DNA of 64,000 bases from SCN-70-22 sp046327755 (lineage in GTDB: Bacteria; Gemmatimonadota; Gemmatimonadetes; Gemmatimonadales; Gemmatimonadaceae): assembly GCA_046327755.1 (NCBI GenBank), contig JAXLXW010000010.1, positions 62,001 through 126,000 on the forward strand, written 5' to 3'. The position numbers were made by a program, and so were the translations under genes. Each line of letters starts with the position of its first letter. The first letter of the stretch is position 1. Below, one piece after another: positions 33,170 to 42,430 of the stretch. The notes under the pieces are model-generated. The model was not told the origin of the DNA, ran no database searches, and was given only the letters and a program-made list of their open reading frames with translations.

Positions 33170-34414
33170 ATGACCCTCGGTGTGGGTTTCGTCGGCTCCG
33201 GCTTCATCACGCGTTTCCACATTCAGGGGTGGCGCGGCGTGCGCGAAGGGGATGTCCTGGGCGTGTGGAGCCCGAACCATCGCAGCGCGGGGAGCGCCGC
33301 CGCCCTGGCCCGTGAGCTCGACGTCGGCGCTGCCAGGCCCTACAAGAGCATTGCGGACATGGTCGCCGATCCGGCGATCGACGCCATCTGGCTCTGCGGC
33401 CCCAACCACGCGCGCATCGAGAACGTCGAGGAGATTGTCGACGCCATCAAGCGAGGGAAGGGGACGCTCAAGGGAATCGCCTGCGAGAAACCGCTGGCGC
33501 GCAATGTTGCCGAGGCGAAACGGGTGAAGCAGCTCGTCGAGTCGGTCGGGCTCATGCACGGCTATCTCGAGGACCAGGTCTTCGCACCGCACGTGTCCGC
33601 CGGGCACGCGCTGCTCTGGGCGCGCGGCGCCGCCACGACCGGCCGCCCCTACCTCGCGCGCGCCGCGGAGGAGCACAGCGGGCCGCACACGCCGTGGTTC
33701 TGGCAGGGGAAGCTGCAAGGCGGCGGAGTACTCAACGACATGATGTGCCACTCGGCGCTCGTCGTGCGCCACCTTCTCACCAAGCCGGGCGATCCCTACA
33801 GCAGCGTGAAGCCCGTGCGCATCACTGCGCACATCGCCTCGCTCAAGTGGAGCCGCCCGAAGTACGCGAAGCACCTCAAGCAGACCTTCGGCAAGGCCGT
33901 CGACTACACCAGGACGCCGTCCGAGGACTTCGCGTCGATGACGATCGAGTTCGAGACGGCCGATGGGCATCGCGTGATTGGCGAGGCGAGCACGTCGTGG
34001 TCGTTCGTCGGCGCCGGATTGCGGCTGTCGGCCGAGCTGTTGGGGCCCGAGTACTCGATGAAGTGGTCGTCGCTCGACAGCGGGCTGCAGCTCTTCTTCT
34101 CCCGTCAGGTGACGGGGAAGGCCGGCGAGGATCTGGTGGAGAAGCAGAATGCCGAACAGGGAGTGATGCCTGTCGTCCCGCAGGAGTACATCGCCTACGG
34201 GTACACCGACGAGAATCGCCACTTCGTGCGCGCCTTTTTGGGGAAGGAGAAGCCGCGACTGACATTCGACGACGGGATCGACGTGGTGCGGATCCTCATG
34301 GCGGCGTACCAGAGCGCGGAGATGGGGCGCACCCTCGCCTTCCCGCCGCGCGGGATCGATGCCTTCGTTCCCGCCGTGGCGCGCGGGGCGTGGAACCCCG
34401 CGGGCGAACCGTAG
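33170..34414 (+). CDS. Gfo/Idh/MocA family oxidoreductase
   Basis: A 414-residue NAD(P)-dependent sugar-type dehydrogenase or NAD-dependent glycosidase. The N-terminal Rossmann fold begins VGFVGSGFITRFHIQGW, the family lysine motif is EKP (GIACEKPLARN), and a C-terminal beta-sheet substrate domain follows. There is no signal peptide, so it acts in the cytoplasm. The ATG at 33170 has no Shine-Dalgarno sequence; it is preceded by a pyrimidine-rich repeat tract. The GH29 fucosidase gene begins only 10 bases after its stop, which points to a common glycoside substrate. Family members oxidise sugars at C-2, C-3 or C-6, or cleave glycosides through a 3-keto intermediate; the choice cannot be made here. 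Confidence 0.9.
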   Translation: MTLGVGFVGSGFITRFHIQGWRGVREGDVLGVWSPNHRSAGSAAALARELDVGAARPYKSIADMVADPAIDAIWLCGPNHARIENVEEIVDAIKRGKGTLKGIACEKPLARNVAEAKRVKQLVESVGLMHGYLEDQVFAPHVSAGHALLWARGAATTGRPYLARAAEEHSGPHTPWFWQGKLQGGGVLNDMMCHSALVVRHLLTKPGDPYSSVKPVRITAHIASLKWSRPKYAKHLKQTFGKAVDYTRTPSEDFASMTIEFETADGHRVIGEASTSWSFVGAGLRLSAELLGPEYSMKWSSLDSGLQLFFSRQVTGKAGEDLVEKQNAEQGVMPVVPQEYIAYGYTDENRHFVRAFLGKEKPRLTFDDGIDVVRILMAAYQSAEMGRTLAFPPRGIDAFVPAVARGAWNPAGEP

Positions 34415-34424
34415 GCGCGCACGA

Positions 34425-35873
34425 GTGGACCGACGCGACTTCTTCCTTGCCGCCGGTGCGGCCGCCCTCGGCGCCAGCACGGGGCGCGTCGGTGGCTTCG
34501 CGCACGTTGCATCTGGCGGTCTGTTGTACGCCGGCGCTCGCCCCGTCCCCTCACCGTCGCAGCTGGCGTGGCAGCGCGAGGAACTCTCGCTCTTCACGCA
34601 CTTCACCGTCAACACGTTCACCGACAAGGAGTGGGGCGACGGCACGGAATCGCCGGCGATCTTCAATCCGTCGCAGTTCGACGCGCGCGCCTGGACCCGC
34701 GTGGCGCGCGAGGCAGGGTTCGGGTCGCTGATCCTCACCGCTAAGCACCACGACGGCTTCTGCCTTTGGCCGTCCAGGCGCACGAGCCACTCGGTGGCGT
34801 CGTCTCCCTGGCGCGACGGCAAGGGCGACGTCGTGCGCGAGGTGGCCAATGCCTGCCGCGCCGATGGCCTCAAGCTCGGGCTCTATCTCTCGCCGTGGGA
34901 CCGGCACGAGCCGAGCTACGGCAGCGGCACCGGATACATGGACTTCTACTGCGCGCAGTTGGAGGAACTCCTCACGCAGTACGGCCCGGTGGCCGAGGTC
35001 TGGTTCGACGGCGCCAACGGCGAAGGGCCAAACGGCAAGCGCCAGGCCTACGACTGGCCTCGCATCCACGCCCTCGTCCGCCGGCTGCAGCCCAACGCCG
35101 TGATGTTCTCCGATGCCGGCCCGGATGTCCGCTGGATCGGGAACGAGAAGGGGGTCGCGGGGGAGACCTGCTGGAGCACGATCGATCCGGCCAGCGTGCC
35201 CTACGCCGGCTATGACGCACCGGGGGTCGGTGAGACACTGCAGCGCGGCGACCCGCAGGGGAGCGTCTGGCGTCCTGGCGAGACCGACGTGTCGATCCGT
35301 CCCGGGTGGTTCTGGCACCAGACCGAGGACGACAAGGTCCGCTCGGTCGACAACCTGATGGAGCTCTACTTCACCTCGGCAGGACGCAACAGCAAGCTCC
35401 TGCTCAACGTCCCGCCGACGCGCGACGGGCTCCTCCACGCCACCGATGTTGACCGGCTGCGCGCCTTTGGGGCACGCCGGCGGCGCATGCTCGCACACGA
35501 TGCCGCGCGTGGCGCCCGCGTGCGGGGCGACGGGCGAGGCGCTCGCACGGTGGTGGACGGGGTGCGCGACAGTTACTGGGCGGCCCCGGCAAAGGGCTCG
35601 CGCGCATCGCTCGAACTCTCACTCCCCGCCGCCGCGCGCTCCAACGTCCTCGCCCTGCAGGAACCGATTGCCCTCGGCCAGTGCATCGAGCGCTTCGAGG
35701 TTGAGGCAGACGATGGCGCTGGGTGGCGCACCCTCGCCAGCGGAACCACCATCGGTTACCTGCGCCTGGCCCGCTTCGAAACCCGCAGCATCCGCCGCCT
35801 GCGGGTCTCGGTGGAGTCCACGCTCGAAGCACCGCGGCTCGCACGAGTAGGGCTGCACCTGGACGACGCCTGA
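34425..35873 (+). CDS. exported alpha-L-fucosidase, GH29 family
   Basis: A 482-residue GH29-type retaining fucosidase. It opens with a twin-arginine signal (MDRRDFFLAAGAAALGA), so it is probably exported folded. The catalytic barrel runs from about 45 to 350, with FTHFTVNTFTDKEWGDG near the start, LILTAKHHDGFCLWPS at about 100-115 and the nucleophile D195 in VAEVWFDGANG. A discoidin-like beta domain fills the C-terminus (about 385-482). The acid/base residue is not conserved in this family and cannot be assigned. The GTG at 34425 gives the signal peptide; the longer frame upstream overlaps the preceding gene. It is coupled by a 10-base gap to the Gfo/Idh/MocA gene. Confidence 0.88.
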   Translation: MDRRDFFLAAGAAALGASTGRVGGFAHVASGGLLYAGARPVPSPSQLAWQREELSLFTHFTVNTFTDKEWGDGTESPAIFNPSQFDARAWTRVAREAGFGSLILTAKHHDGFCLWPSRRTSHSVASSPWRDGKGDVVREVANACRADGLKLGLYLSPWDRHEPSYGSGTGYMDFYCAQLEELLTQYGPVAEVWFDGANGEGPNGKRQAYDWPRIHALVRRLQPNAVMFSDAGPDVRWIGNEKGVAGETCWSTIDPASVPYAGYDAPGVGETLQRGDPQGSVWRPGETDVSIRPGWFWHQTEDDKVRSVDNLMELYFTSAGRNSKLLLNVPPTRDGLLHATDVDRLRAFGARRRRMLAHDAARGARVRGDGRGARTVVDGVRDSYWAAPAKGSRASLELSLPAAARSNVLALQEPIALGQCIERFEVEADDGAGWRTLASGTTIGYLRLARFETRSIRRLRVSVESTLEAPRLARVGLHLDDA

Positions 35874-35992
35874 CGAGCGCCTGGAACGCTCGAGCGCACC
35901 GGCGCTCGTCGTCGGTACTCCGTACGCTCCGCACGCTCCGCACGCCTCAAACCACTGCACACGAACCGGAACCCATCCTACCCTCCTCGCCC

Positions 35993-37462
35993 ATGTCCAG
36001 ATTCCCGGTTCCTCGCGTTGTGGCTTCGATGTCCGCCGAGCGCGCGATGCGCGCCGCCTGCGGCGCTGCGCTGTTGTCGCTGGCCGCGGTCCCCGAGAGC
36101 CTCGCCCAGCGCCCCACCCTCTCGGCCAACACGCGCCAGTACGTCGCCGTCGACACGTCGCTGCTCGCCCTGACCAACGTGCGCGTCATTGACGGAACCG
36201 GTGCTTCCGCGCGCGAGGGACAGACGCTCGTCATTCGCGACGGGAAGTTCATCGCGATCGGCGCCAGCGCCTCGACCCCGGTCCCCACCGGCGCCTTGGT
36301 GCGCGACATGACGGGGAAGTCGGTCATCCCCGGGCTCGTGATGGTGCACGAGCACCTGTTCTACCCCACCGGTCCCGGCGTCTACGGCAACCTCACGGAG
36401 TCGTTCTCGCGCCTGTACCTCGCCGGCGGTGTCACGTCGATGCGCACCGGGGGCAACATGAACGGCTACGGTGAACTCAACATCGCCAAGGCCATCGCCC
36501 GCGGCGACAAGCCGGGCCCGTGGATCGACGCCACCGCGCCGTATCTCAATGGCGGCAATCCCTTCGGGCAGATGCGATCGCTCGAGACGCCGGACGAGGC
36601 ACGCCGCTTCGTCAATTGGTGGGCCGACCAGGGGGCGACGTCGTTCAAGGCGTACATGCAGATCAAGCGCGACGTCCTGGGGGCGGCCATCGCCGAAGCG
36701 CACAAGCGCGGGATGAAGGTCACCGGGCACCTCTGCTCGGTCACGTACCGCGAGGCGGCGGCGTTAGGCATCGACGACCTCGAGCACGGCTTCCTGGCGT
36801 CGACCGACTTCGTCGCCGACAAGAAGCCGGACGAATGCCCGCGGCAGGGTGGGATGCAGCCGCTCCTCGCGCTCGAACCCACCTCGCCCGAGGTCACGTC
36901 GCTCATCGCCGAGCTCGTGAAGCGGAACGTGGCGATCACGTCGACCATGACTGTCTTCGAGACGTTCGCCCCCGGACGTCCCATGCCGCCCGGCATCGAC
37001 GTCCTCACGCCGCAGCTGCGCGAGCAGTTCGAGCAGATGCAGGCGAACCTGGCCAAGGTCCCGCGCTCGATCTATAGCACCGCGCTTCCCAAGGGGATGG
37101 CCATGGAGCTCGCCTTCGCCCGCGCTGGCGGCCTGCTCGTCGTCGGCACCGATCCCACCGGCGGCGGTGGCGTGATTGCCGGCTACTCCAACCAGCGCGC
37201 CCTCGAACTGCTCGTCGAGGCAGGCTTCTCGCCGGTCGAGGCCATCAGGATCGGCACCCTCAACGGGGCGACCTATCTCGGGCGTGCCGCCACCATCGGC
37301 TCCATCGCCGTCGGGAAGCAGGCCGATCTCGTGGTGATCAACGGCGACCCGTCGGCGCGCATCGGCGACGTGCGCAACGTCGAGTTGGTCTTCAAGCAGG
37401 GGGTGGCCTACGATCCGCAGAAGCTCATCGCCTCGGTGAAGGGGAAGGTGGGACTCTTCTGA
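35993..37462 (+). CDS. exported amidohydrolase with HEH metal motif
   Basis: A 489-residue exported amidohydrolase. The signal peptide is in the first 39 residues (ending PESLAQR). Metal-site elements include H119-E-H121 in MVHEHLFYP, K219 in ATSFKAYMQ as the possible bridging lysine, a histidine in VTGHLCS, one in DLEHGFL, and the Asp of VVGTDPTGGG. The closing strand SIAVGKQADLVVINGDPS is typical. The HEH variant of the usual HxH and the lysine place it near exported D-aminoacylase or imidazolonepropionase relatives. The start is the ATG at 35993 after a C/T-rich leader without Shine-Dalgarno. It follows the GH29 gene by 119 bases. Confidence 0.87.
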   Translation: MSRFPVPRVVASMSAERAMRAACGAALLSLAAVPESLAQRPTLSANTRQYVAVDTSLLALTNVRVIDGTGASAREGQTLVIRDGKFIAIGASASTPVPTGALVRDMTGKSVIPGLVMVHEHLFYPTGPGVYGNLTESFSRLYLAGGVTSMRTGGNMNGYGELNIAKAIARGDKPGPWIDATAPYLNGGNPFGQMRSLETPDEARRFVNWWADQGATSFKAYMQIKRDVLGAAIAEAHKRGMKVTGHLCSVTYREAAALGIDDLEHGFLASTDFVADKKPDECPRQGGMQPLLALEPTSPEVTSLIAELVKRNVAITSTMTVFETFAPGRPMPPGIDVLTPQLREQFEQMQANLAKVPRSIYSTALPKGMAMELAFARAGGLLVVGTDPTGGGGVIAGYSNQRALELLVEAGFSPVEAIRIGTLNGATYLGRAATIGSIAVGKQADLVVINGDPSARIGDVRNVELVFKQGVAYDPQKLIASVKGKVGLF

Positions 37463-37560
37463 TCGCCCATGCGTCGTGACCGGGACGTCATCCCCGCGTG
37501 ATCTCCCGGTGACGCACCCACGGCTTCCTTCGCACACTCACACGAACGGTTCGAATAGGC

Positions 37561-38679
37561 ATGCGCTCCTCCCGCTCCCTCGCCATCGTCGCCGCGACCG
37601 CCGCGCTCCTCGGGTCGCAGGCGCTCCCTGCCCACGCCCAAGGCCGCACGCGCAACGTCGTCCTCATCGTCACCGACGGGTTGCGCTGGCAGGAAGTCTT
37701 CACCGGCGCCGAACGCGCCCTCGTCAGCCGCAAGCCCGGCGGTGTGCGCGACACAACGGCGCTCCTCCGCGAGTTCTGGCGCGACACGCCGGAAGCGCGT
37801 CGTGAGGCGCTCCTCCCGTTCATCTGGGGGACGATCGCGAAGCAGGGGGTGATCTACGGCAACCGCACCAAGGGCGGCGACGCGCACATCACCAACACCA
37901 TGAAGTTCTCGTACCCAGGCTACAACGAGATCTTCACCGGCGCCTTCGACCCGCGCATCGACTCCAACGAGTATCCGCCCAACCCGAACGAGACGGTCTT
38001 CGAGTGGCTCAATGCCACGCCGGCGCTCAAGGGGCGCGTTGCCGCCGTCGCCACGTGGGACGCCTTCCGGCGCATCTTCAACCGCGATCGTGCCCGCTTC
38101 CCCGTGCTCGACGGATGGGATCCCCCCTTCGCGTCCGCGCGCACCCCCACGGCGCGCATGCAGTTCGTCGACGAGTGGTACCGCACCTCGGTGCGCATGT
38201 GGGAAGGAAACGCCTTCGACGCCCCGATGCAGATGGCGGCCAAGGAGATCATCGCCAGCCGCAAGCCGCGCCTCCTCTTCGTGGGCTACGGCGAGACCGA
38301 CGAGTGGGCCCACTCGGGGATGTACGACCTCCTGCTCCAATCGGCGCACCAGGTCGACGCCTTCATCGCTGACCTGTGGAAGACCATGCAGGCCATGCCG
38401 CAGTACCGCGGCACCACGACCTTCATCATCACCACAGACCACGGGCGCGGAAGCGGACCCGATGCGTGGCGCGACCACGGCCAGGACGTCGACGGGGCGG
38501 AGCACATCTGGATGGCCGTCCTCGGCCCCGACACCCCGGCGTTAGGCGAACGCACCGCCCGCGGCGCCGTCACGCAGTCGCAGGTCGCGGCCACCGTCGC
38601 CGCCCTCCTGGGCCACGACTGGAACGCGCGGAACCCCAAGGCCGGCCGGCCCGTGCGCGAGGCCATCGCGGGGAAATAG
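37561..38679 (+). CDS. exported alkaline-phosphatase-superfamily hydrolase
   Basis: A 372-residue exported enzyme of the alkaline phosphatase/sulfatase/phosphopentomutase superfamily. The signal peptide ends near PAHAQ (residue 27). Metal-binding parts are visible at NVVLIVTDGLRW (D39), in the central segment LLFVGYGETDEWAHSG (Asp and His for one metal), and in FIITTDHGRGSG followed by DHGQDVDG, a typical two-metal site. The nucleophile is probably the Ser of KFSYPGYNEIF. Such enzymes cleave phosphodiesters, phosphonates or sulfates; the lack of a formylglycine motif (CxPxR) argues against a sulfatase. It starts 98 bases after the amidohydrolase gene, which may be co-transcribed. Confidence 0.86.
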   Translation: MRSSRSLAIVAATAALLGSQALPAHAQGRTRNVVLIVTDGLRWQEVFTGAERALVSRKPGGVRDTTALLREFWRDTPEARREALLPFIWGTIAKQGVIYGNRTKGGDAHITNTMKFSYPGYNEIFTGAFDPRIDSNEYPPNPNETVFEWLNATPALKGRVAAVATWDAFRRIFNRDRARFPVLDGWDPPFASARTPTARMQFVDEWYRTSVRMWEGNAFDAPMQMAAKEIIASRKPRLLFVGYGETDEWAHSGMYDLLLQSAHQVDAFIADLWKTMQAMPQYRGTTTFIITTDHGRGSGPDAWRDHGQDVDGAEHIWMAVLGPDTPALGERTARGAVTQSQVAATVAALLGHDWNARNPKAGRPVREAIAGK

Positions 38680-38775
38680 CGCGCCGCGGCGGGCGACCGG
38701 GTACACCCGGTGGACGGTGTCTGGTTATCGTCCACCGCTCGCGCATCGCGCCAGCTCCTCTCCTGCCTCTTGTCC

Positions 38776-39786
38776 GTGCCTCTTTTCCGCATCTGCGCCA
38801 GGCGCGCCGCGTCGACCCTGGCGACCACCGCCGCCCTCGCCGCCCCGCTCATCGCCACCGCCTGCCTCGCCGGACCGTCGACCGCGATCGGGGGCGGCCC
38901 CATCGGGCGCGCGCCGTCGCTGCGCGAGACCGAGTTGCTGCCGGTCCCCGACTCCACCCGCGGCGTCGGCTTCATCCTCTTCTCCAACCGGCGCGACCTG
39001 GTGGAGGAGACACGGGTCGAACTCAACGCCGCCGCGCGCGCCTACGATCGCCTCTTTGGCGAGCGCCCCGCCGAGGCAATCGTTCGCCTGGAGAGCGACC
39101 AGCGCGCGGTGCAGGTCTCCGTCCGCGTCGGGGCGCGGCAGCTCCCCCCGTTCGCCGTCTCGCTGCGACGCGACGAAGGTGGGCGCCCGCGCGTTCCCGA
39201 GGCCATGCACGTTGCCTCGGCGGTGGTGCTGGCCACCGCTCGCGAGTGGCTGGCCACGTTGGTGCGCGACCTGGTCCCGACCGACAGCTCGACCGCGGGA
39301 TGGATGGTGCGCGAGTCGGTGCCGGCATGGCTGCGACTCGGCATCCTGCAGGGGGTCGCCGAGTCGCCCGTTCACGAGATGTGGCTCACGCAACTCGCAC
39401 GGCAGCGCGACTCGCTCCCGTCAGTGGCGGAGATGTGGCGCGCCGAGTCGTGCGATGCCGCGTGCCTCGCCCCCTTCCTGCGCGACGGCGACATCGAAGG
39501 GCAACCGCCGGCGCTCGAGTCGGCACCGCGATTCGGTGGGCGCGGCGGGCGGCTCCCCTTGCTGGAAGGGCGCATGCGCTACGCCGCCGCCACGTACTCG
39601 CTCCTCCAGTTCATGTCGAAGCGCGAAGGTCCCGACTTCATGCGCGATGTCGTGCGCACCGCGCTCACCGGCGGCAACGTGATCGGCGCCCTCGCCGCGG
39701 CGCGCTCCTTCACCGCCGATCCGTCGGACATCGATCGTCAGTGGCGCGTCTGGCTCGCACCGTTCGCGTACCCCGATCGCCCGTAG
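38776..39786 (+). CDS. exported protein of unknown function, possible lipoprotein
   Basis: A 336-residue protein I do not recognise with certainty. The GTG at 38776 opens a clear signal sequence (RAASTLATTAALAAPLIATAC); a cysteine follows ATA, so lipid attachment is possible though the lipobox is not canonical. The frame extends upstream to 38710 with a less typical start. The mature part has predicted alternating strands, then helices. Its length and the C-terminal LLQFMSKREGPDFMRDVVRT segment resemble peptidase-MA-like proteins, but no HExxH motif is present: at the expected place the sequence reads VVLATAREWLA. It may be a catalytically dead relative or a different fold. A hairpin follows the stop. 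Confidence 0.65.
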   Translation: MPLFRICARRAASTLATTAALAAPLIATACLAGPSTAIGGGPIGRAPSLRETELLPVPDSTRGVGFILFSNRRDLVEETRVELNAAARAYDRLFGERPAEAIVRLESDQRAVQVSVRVGARQLPPFAVSLRRDEGGRPRVPEAMHVASAVVLATAREWLATLVRDLVPTDSSTAGWMVRESVPAWLRLGILQGVAESPVHEMWLTQLARQRDSLPSVAEMWRAESCDAACLAPFLRDGDIEGQPPALESAPRFGGRGGRLPLLEGRMRYAAATYSLLQFMSKREGPDFMRDVVRTALTGGNVIGALAAARSFTADPSDIDRQWRVWLAPFAYPDRP

Positions 39787-39820
39787 GGACCTTGCCGTTG
39801 CGGTGATGTAGGGAACATCG

Positions 39821-39856
39821 GCGGGGCGGAGGACCGAGCGAGGTCTTCCGCCCCGC
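39821..39856 (+). terminator. hairpin terminator candidate
   Basis: GCGGGGCGGAGGACC (39821-39835) pairs with GGTCTTCCGCCCCGC (39842-39856), 15 positions with a single non-Watson-Crick pair, loop GAGCGA. It begins 34 bases after the stop at 39786. No T-run follows. Confidence 0.6.
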
Positions 39857-39993
39857 GCGCACTCGGCGCCATGTTGACGCACCCTCCAGCCGTCGACGGT
39901 TAGGTCATTCGACCCGGGTCGCACGCACCATGTGCGCCGACTCCCGCCACGGCATCGTGAAGGCGACCGCACTCCCCTCACCGCCGGTTCGCC

Positions 39994-40944
39994 ATGACTC
40001 CCCGTCCCGTCGTCGCGGTGGCCAACGCCACCGGGTTCCTGGGCTCCGCCGTCGCCCGGGCCCTCCTCAACGATCCGCAGCAGGCCCATCGCGTGCGCGC
40101 CCTCGTGCGCCTCCCCGCGTCTCCGCAGGCACGCGCCCTGGCCGACGCCGGCGCCGAGGTGGTCGCCACGGAGATGGAGGACTCGCACAGCGTGTTGCGC
40201 GCCCTTCGCGGCAGCCACGCCCTCTTTGCCGTCACCGACTACTGGGATCACGGCGCTCCCGAGCGGGAGCTCGCACAGGCGCGGGCGATGTCGACGGCGG
40301 CTTCGCTCGCCGACGTGGAGCACGTGATCTGGTCCACGCAGGAGGACTCGCGCGCCTGGATGTCGCTCGACGACGCGCGCATGCCCACGCTGCTGCAGCG
40401 CTACAAGGTCCCGTCGAGCGACGCGAAGGGCGAGGCCGACGCCTTCTTCGCCGCCTCGGGAATCCCCGTCACCCTCCTGCGAACAGCGATGGCCTGGGAG
40501 CAACTGCTCGCCTTTGGGATGGGGCCGCGCCGCGCCGAGGATGGTGCGCTGCGCCTCGCCCTCCCGCTGGGCGATCGCTCCCTCCCGGGGATCGCCGTGG
40601 CCGACATCGGGGCGATCGTGCGGCGCCTCCTGGCCGATGGCCCGCCTTCGTCGACGCGCACCCTTGGAGTCGCGGCCGCGCACCTCACCGGCCGCCAGAT
40701 GGCGCTCGCCTTCCAGCGCGCCGTACACGAGTCGGTCGTCTACGACGCCGTGTCGTTCGCCAGCTGGCGGTCGTTAGGGATTCCCGGCGCCGATGCGCTG
40801 GGCAACCTGTTCCAGTTCATCCACGACTTCAACACGGACCATGTCGCGGCGCGTTCGGTCGACACGGCGCGCGCCCTGTACCCGGCGTTGCAGGACTTCG
40901 ACGCGTGGCTCGCGACACACCGCGCCTACATCCCCGCCATCTGA
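39994..40944 (+). CDS. NmrA-family NAD(P)-binding protein
   Basis: A 316-residue atypical short-chain dehydrogenase of the NmrA group. The dinucleotide-binding region is VVAVANATGFLGSAVARALL (residues 6-25), in which the first glycine of GxxGxxG is replaced by Ala-Asn; the last two glycines are kept. The fold continues with ALVRLPAS and the acidic VVATEMED at the end of beta 3. There is no Tyr-Lys catalytic pair, as is usual for NmrA-like proteins, which act as redox sensors or as quinone or isoflavone-type reductases. The gene is preceded by a 200-bp gap holding the hairpin at 39821, and it converges on the Gfo/Idh/MocA gene at 41058. Confidence 0.86.
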   Translation: MTPRPVVAVANATGFLGSAVARALLNDPQQAHRVRALVRLPASPQARALADAGAEVVATEMEDSHSVLRALRGSHALFAVTDYWDHGAPERELAQARAMSTAASLADVEHVIWSTQEDSRAWMSLDDARMPTLLQRYKVPSSDAKGEADAFFAASGIPVTLLRTAMAWEQLLAFGMGPRRAEDGALRLALPLGDRSLPGIAVADIGAIVRRLLADGPPSSTRTLGVAAAHLTGRQMALAFQRAVHESVVYDAVSFASWRSLGIPGADALGNLFQFIHDFNTDHVAARSVDTARALYPALQDFDAWLATHRAYIPAI

Positions 40945-40986
40945 GCCTGCCGCACCACCGCGGGTGATGGTGCATCGCCAGACGCA

Positions 40987-41024
40987 CGACGGGCCGGCCC
41001 CACCGTTCAGGAGCCGGCCCGTCG
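40987..41024. terminator. bidirectional hairpin between convergent genes
   Basis: CGACGGGCCGGC (40987-40998) and GCCGGCCCGTCG (41013-41024) form a perfect 12-bp stem with a 14-base loop, between the NmrA gene (stop 40944) and the convergent Gfo/Idh/MocA gene (stop 41058). A second, smaller hairpin (GCACCA with TGGTGC, about 40952-40973) precedes it. No T-run is seen on either side. Confidence 0.65.
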
Positions 41025-41057
41025 TCGCAGCGGTCGCAGCGGTCGTTGCGGCGCCGC

Positions 41058-42395
41058 CTACAGCGACCACCCGCTGCGGTACGTCGGGAGGATCCACTCC
41101 TGGGGGATTCCCCCGGTCTTGAGTGCCCCGGTCGTCGTGTCGAGCTCGATCGTCCGCCCCGAGCGCACGGCGAGGTTGCCTAACACGATCATTTCGGTGA
41201 GCGGCCCCGCGTACCCCGCGAAGTTCGACCCGGGCTGACCACCGGCGCGAATCGCCGTCGTGAGCTCCTTGTACACCCCCTCGGTGCGCGGGTACTTCTT
41301 GGGCGGCATCGCCTTGAGCATCGCCGCCTGCTTCACGGGATCGCACAGCTCGGGGTTCTGGCCGTACGTGCCGGCAATCAGCGTCCCCTTGTCGCCGATC
41401 CACAGCTGTCCGCCGTCGGCATCCGGGACCCAGTCGCGCGCCATTCCCCACTCCTCGGGGCGCGGCGGATAGAGGCTCCCGTCACGCCACGTGAGCGTGA
41501 CCGGCGGGCGCCCATTGGCTGCCGGGAACTCGTACGTGATGCGCGACATCTTCGGCGCGGTCTCGGTGAAGAGCCCGGTCGATTCCGGAATCACGCGCGT
41601 CGGGTACTTGAGCCCGAGCACCCAGAACGAGGCGTCCATGATGTGGCACGCCATGTCGCCCATCGCCCCCGTCCCGAAGTCCCACCACCCGCGCCAGTTG
41701 AAGTGCGCGTAGCCCGGATGGAACGGACGCTCGGCCGCGGGGCCTAACCAGAGATCCCAGTCGAACGTCGGCGGGACGTAGTGCATGTCGCTCGGGCGAT
41801 TGATCGCCTGGGGCCAGATGGGACGGTTGGTCCAGAACTCCACGCGCTGTACGGTCCCGATGAGCCCCGCCTCGACCATCTCGCGAATCTGCCGGATCCC
41901 TTCGCCCGCGTGCCCCTGGTTCCCCATCTGCGTCGACTGCTTGGGTCGACGCGCCGCTTCGTCCTTGAGCGCGCGCACTTCACCGACCGTGCGCGCCAGC
42001 GGCTTCTGCGTGTAGACGTGCTTCCCCGCCTTGAGCGCCATCATCGTCGCCGGCGCGTGGGAGTGGTCGGGGGTCGACACGCCCACCACGTCGAAGTTGC
42101 CCCCTTCCTTGGCGAACAGCTCGCGGTAGTCCTTGAACAGCTTCGCCTGCGGGAAGGCCTTGGCCGCGCGCTCCAGGTTGCGGCTGTCGACGTCACAGAG
42201 CGCGTAGATGTTCTCGTGTGCGAACCCCTTCACATCGTTGAACCCCATCCCGCCCACGCCGATGCAGGCGACGTTGAGCGTGTCGGATGGGGCGCGGTAC
42301 CCTTTGCCTAACACATGGCGCGGGAGGATCGTGAAGGCGGCGACGCTCGCGGCCGTCTGCTTGATGGAGTCGCGGCGGGAGATGGAATCGGTCAT
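41058..42395 (-). CDS. exported Gfo/Idh/MocA oxidoreductase with twin-arginine signal
   Basis: A 445-residue oxidoreductase that begins with a Tat-type segment (SRRDSIKQTAASVAAFTIL), so it is probably exported with its cofactor bound. The Rossmann motif VACIGVGGMG starts near 42, and the family lysine lies in VYTQKPLART (Gln in place of the usual Glu of EKP). The C-terminal domain contains the FNWRGWWDFGTGAMGDMACH segment that is typical of periplasmic glucoside-3-dehydrogenase-like or NAD-dependent glycosidase-like members in Bacteroidota and Planctomycetota. It follows the MFS gene by 72 bases on the same strand, with a hairpin and a pyrimidine tract between them. Probable role: oxidation of a glycoside or sugar in the same pathway as the DUF1080 protein upstream. 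Confidence 0.9.
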   Translation of the reverse strand: MTDSISRRDSIKQTAASVAAFTILPRHVLGKGYRAPSDTLNVACIGVGGMGFNDVKGFAHENIYALCDVDSRNLERAAKAFPQAKLFKDYRELFAKEGGNFDVVGVSTPDHSHAPATMMALKAGKHVYTQKPLARTVGEVRALKDEAARRPKQSTQMGNQGHAGEGIRQIREMVEAGLIGTVQRVEFWTNRPIWPQAINRPSDMHYVPPTFDWDLWLGPAAERPFHPGYAHFNWRGWWDFGTGAMGDMACHIMDASFWVLGLKYPTRVIPESTGLFTETAPKMSRITYEFPAANGRPPVTLTWRDGSLYPPRPEEWGMARDWVPDADGGQLWIGDKGTLIAGTYGQNPELCDPVKQAAMLKAMPPKKYPRTEGVYKELTTAIRAGGQPGSNFAGYAGPLTEMIVLGNLAVRSGRTIELDTTTGALKTGGIPQEWILPTYRSGWSL

Positions 42396-42430
42396 ACCGA
42401 GGACGGGAGACGGGGGACGGGAGACGGGAG
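42396..42430 (-). promoter_or_regulatory. pyrimidine-repeat leader of Gfo/Idh/MocA gene
   Basis: Read on the minus strand, four CTCCCGT-like heptads (one reads CCCCCGT) and CCTCGGT run directly into the ATG at 42395. There is no Shine-Dalgarno sequence. The tract is the same type as the CTCTCGTC tract before the Gfo/Idh/MocA gene at 33170 and also follows a hairpin. Confidence 0.6.
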
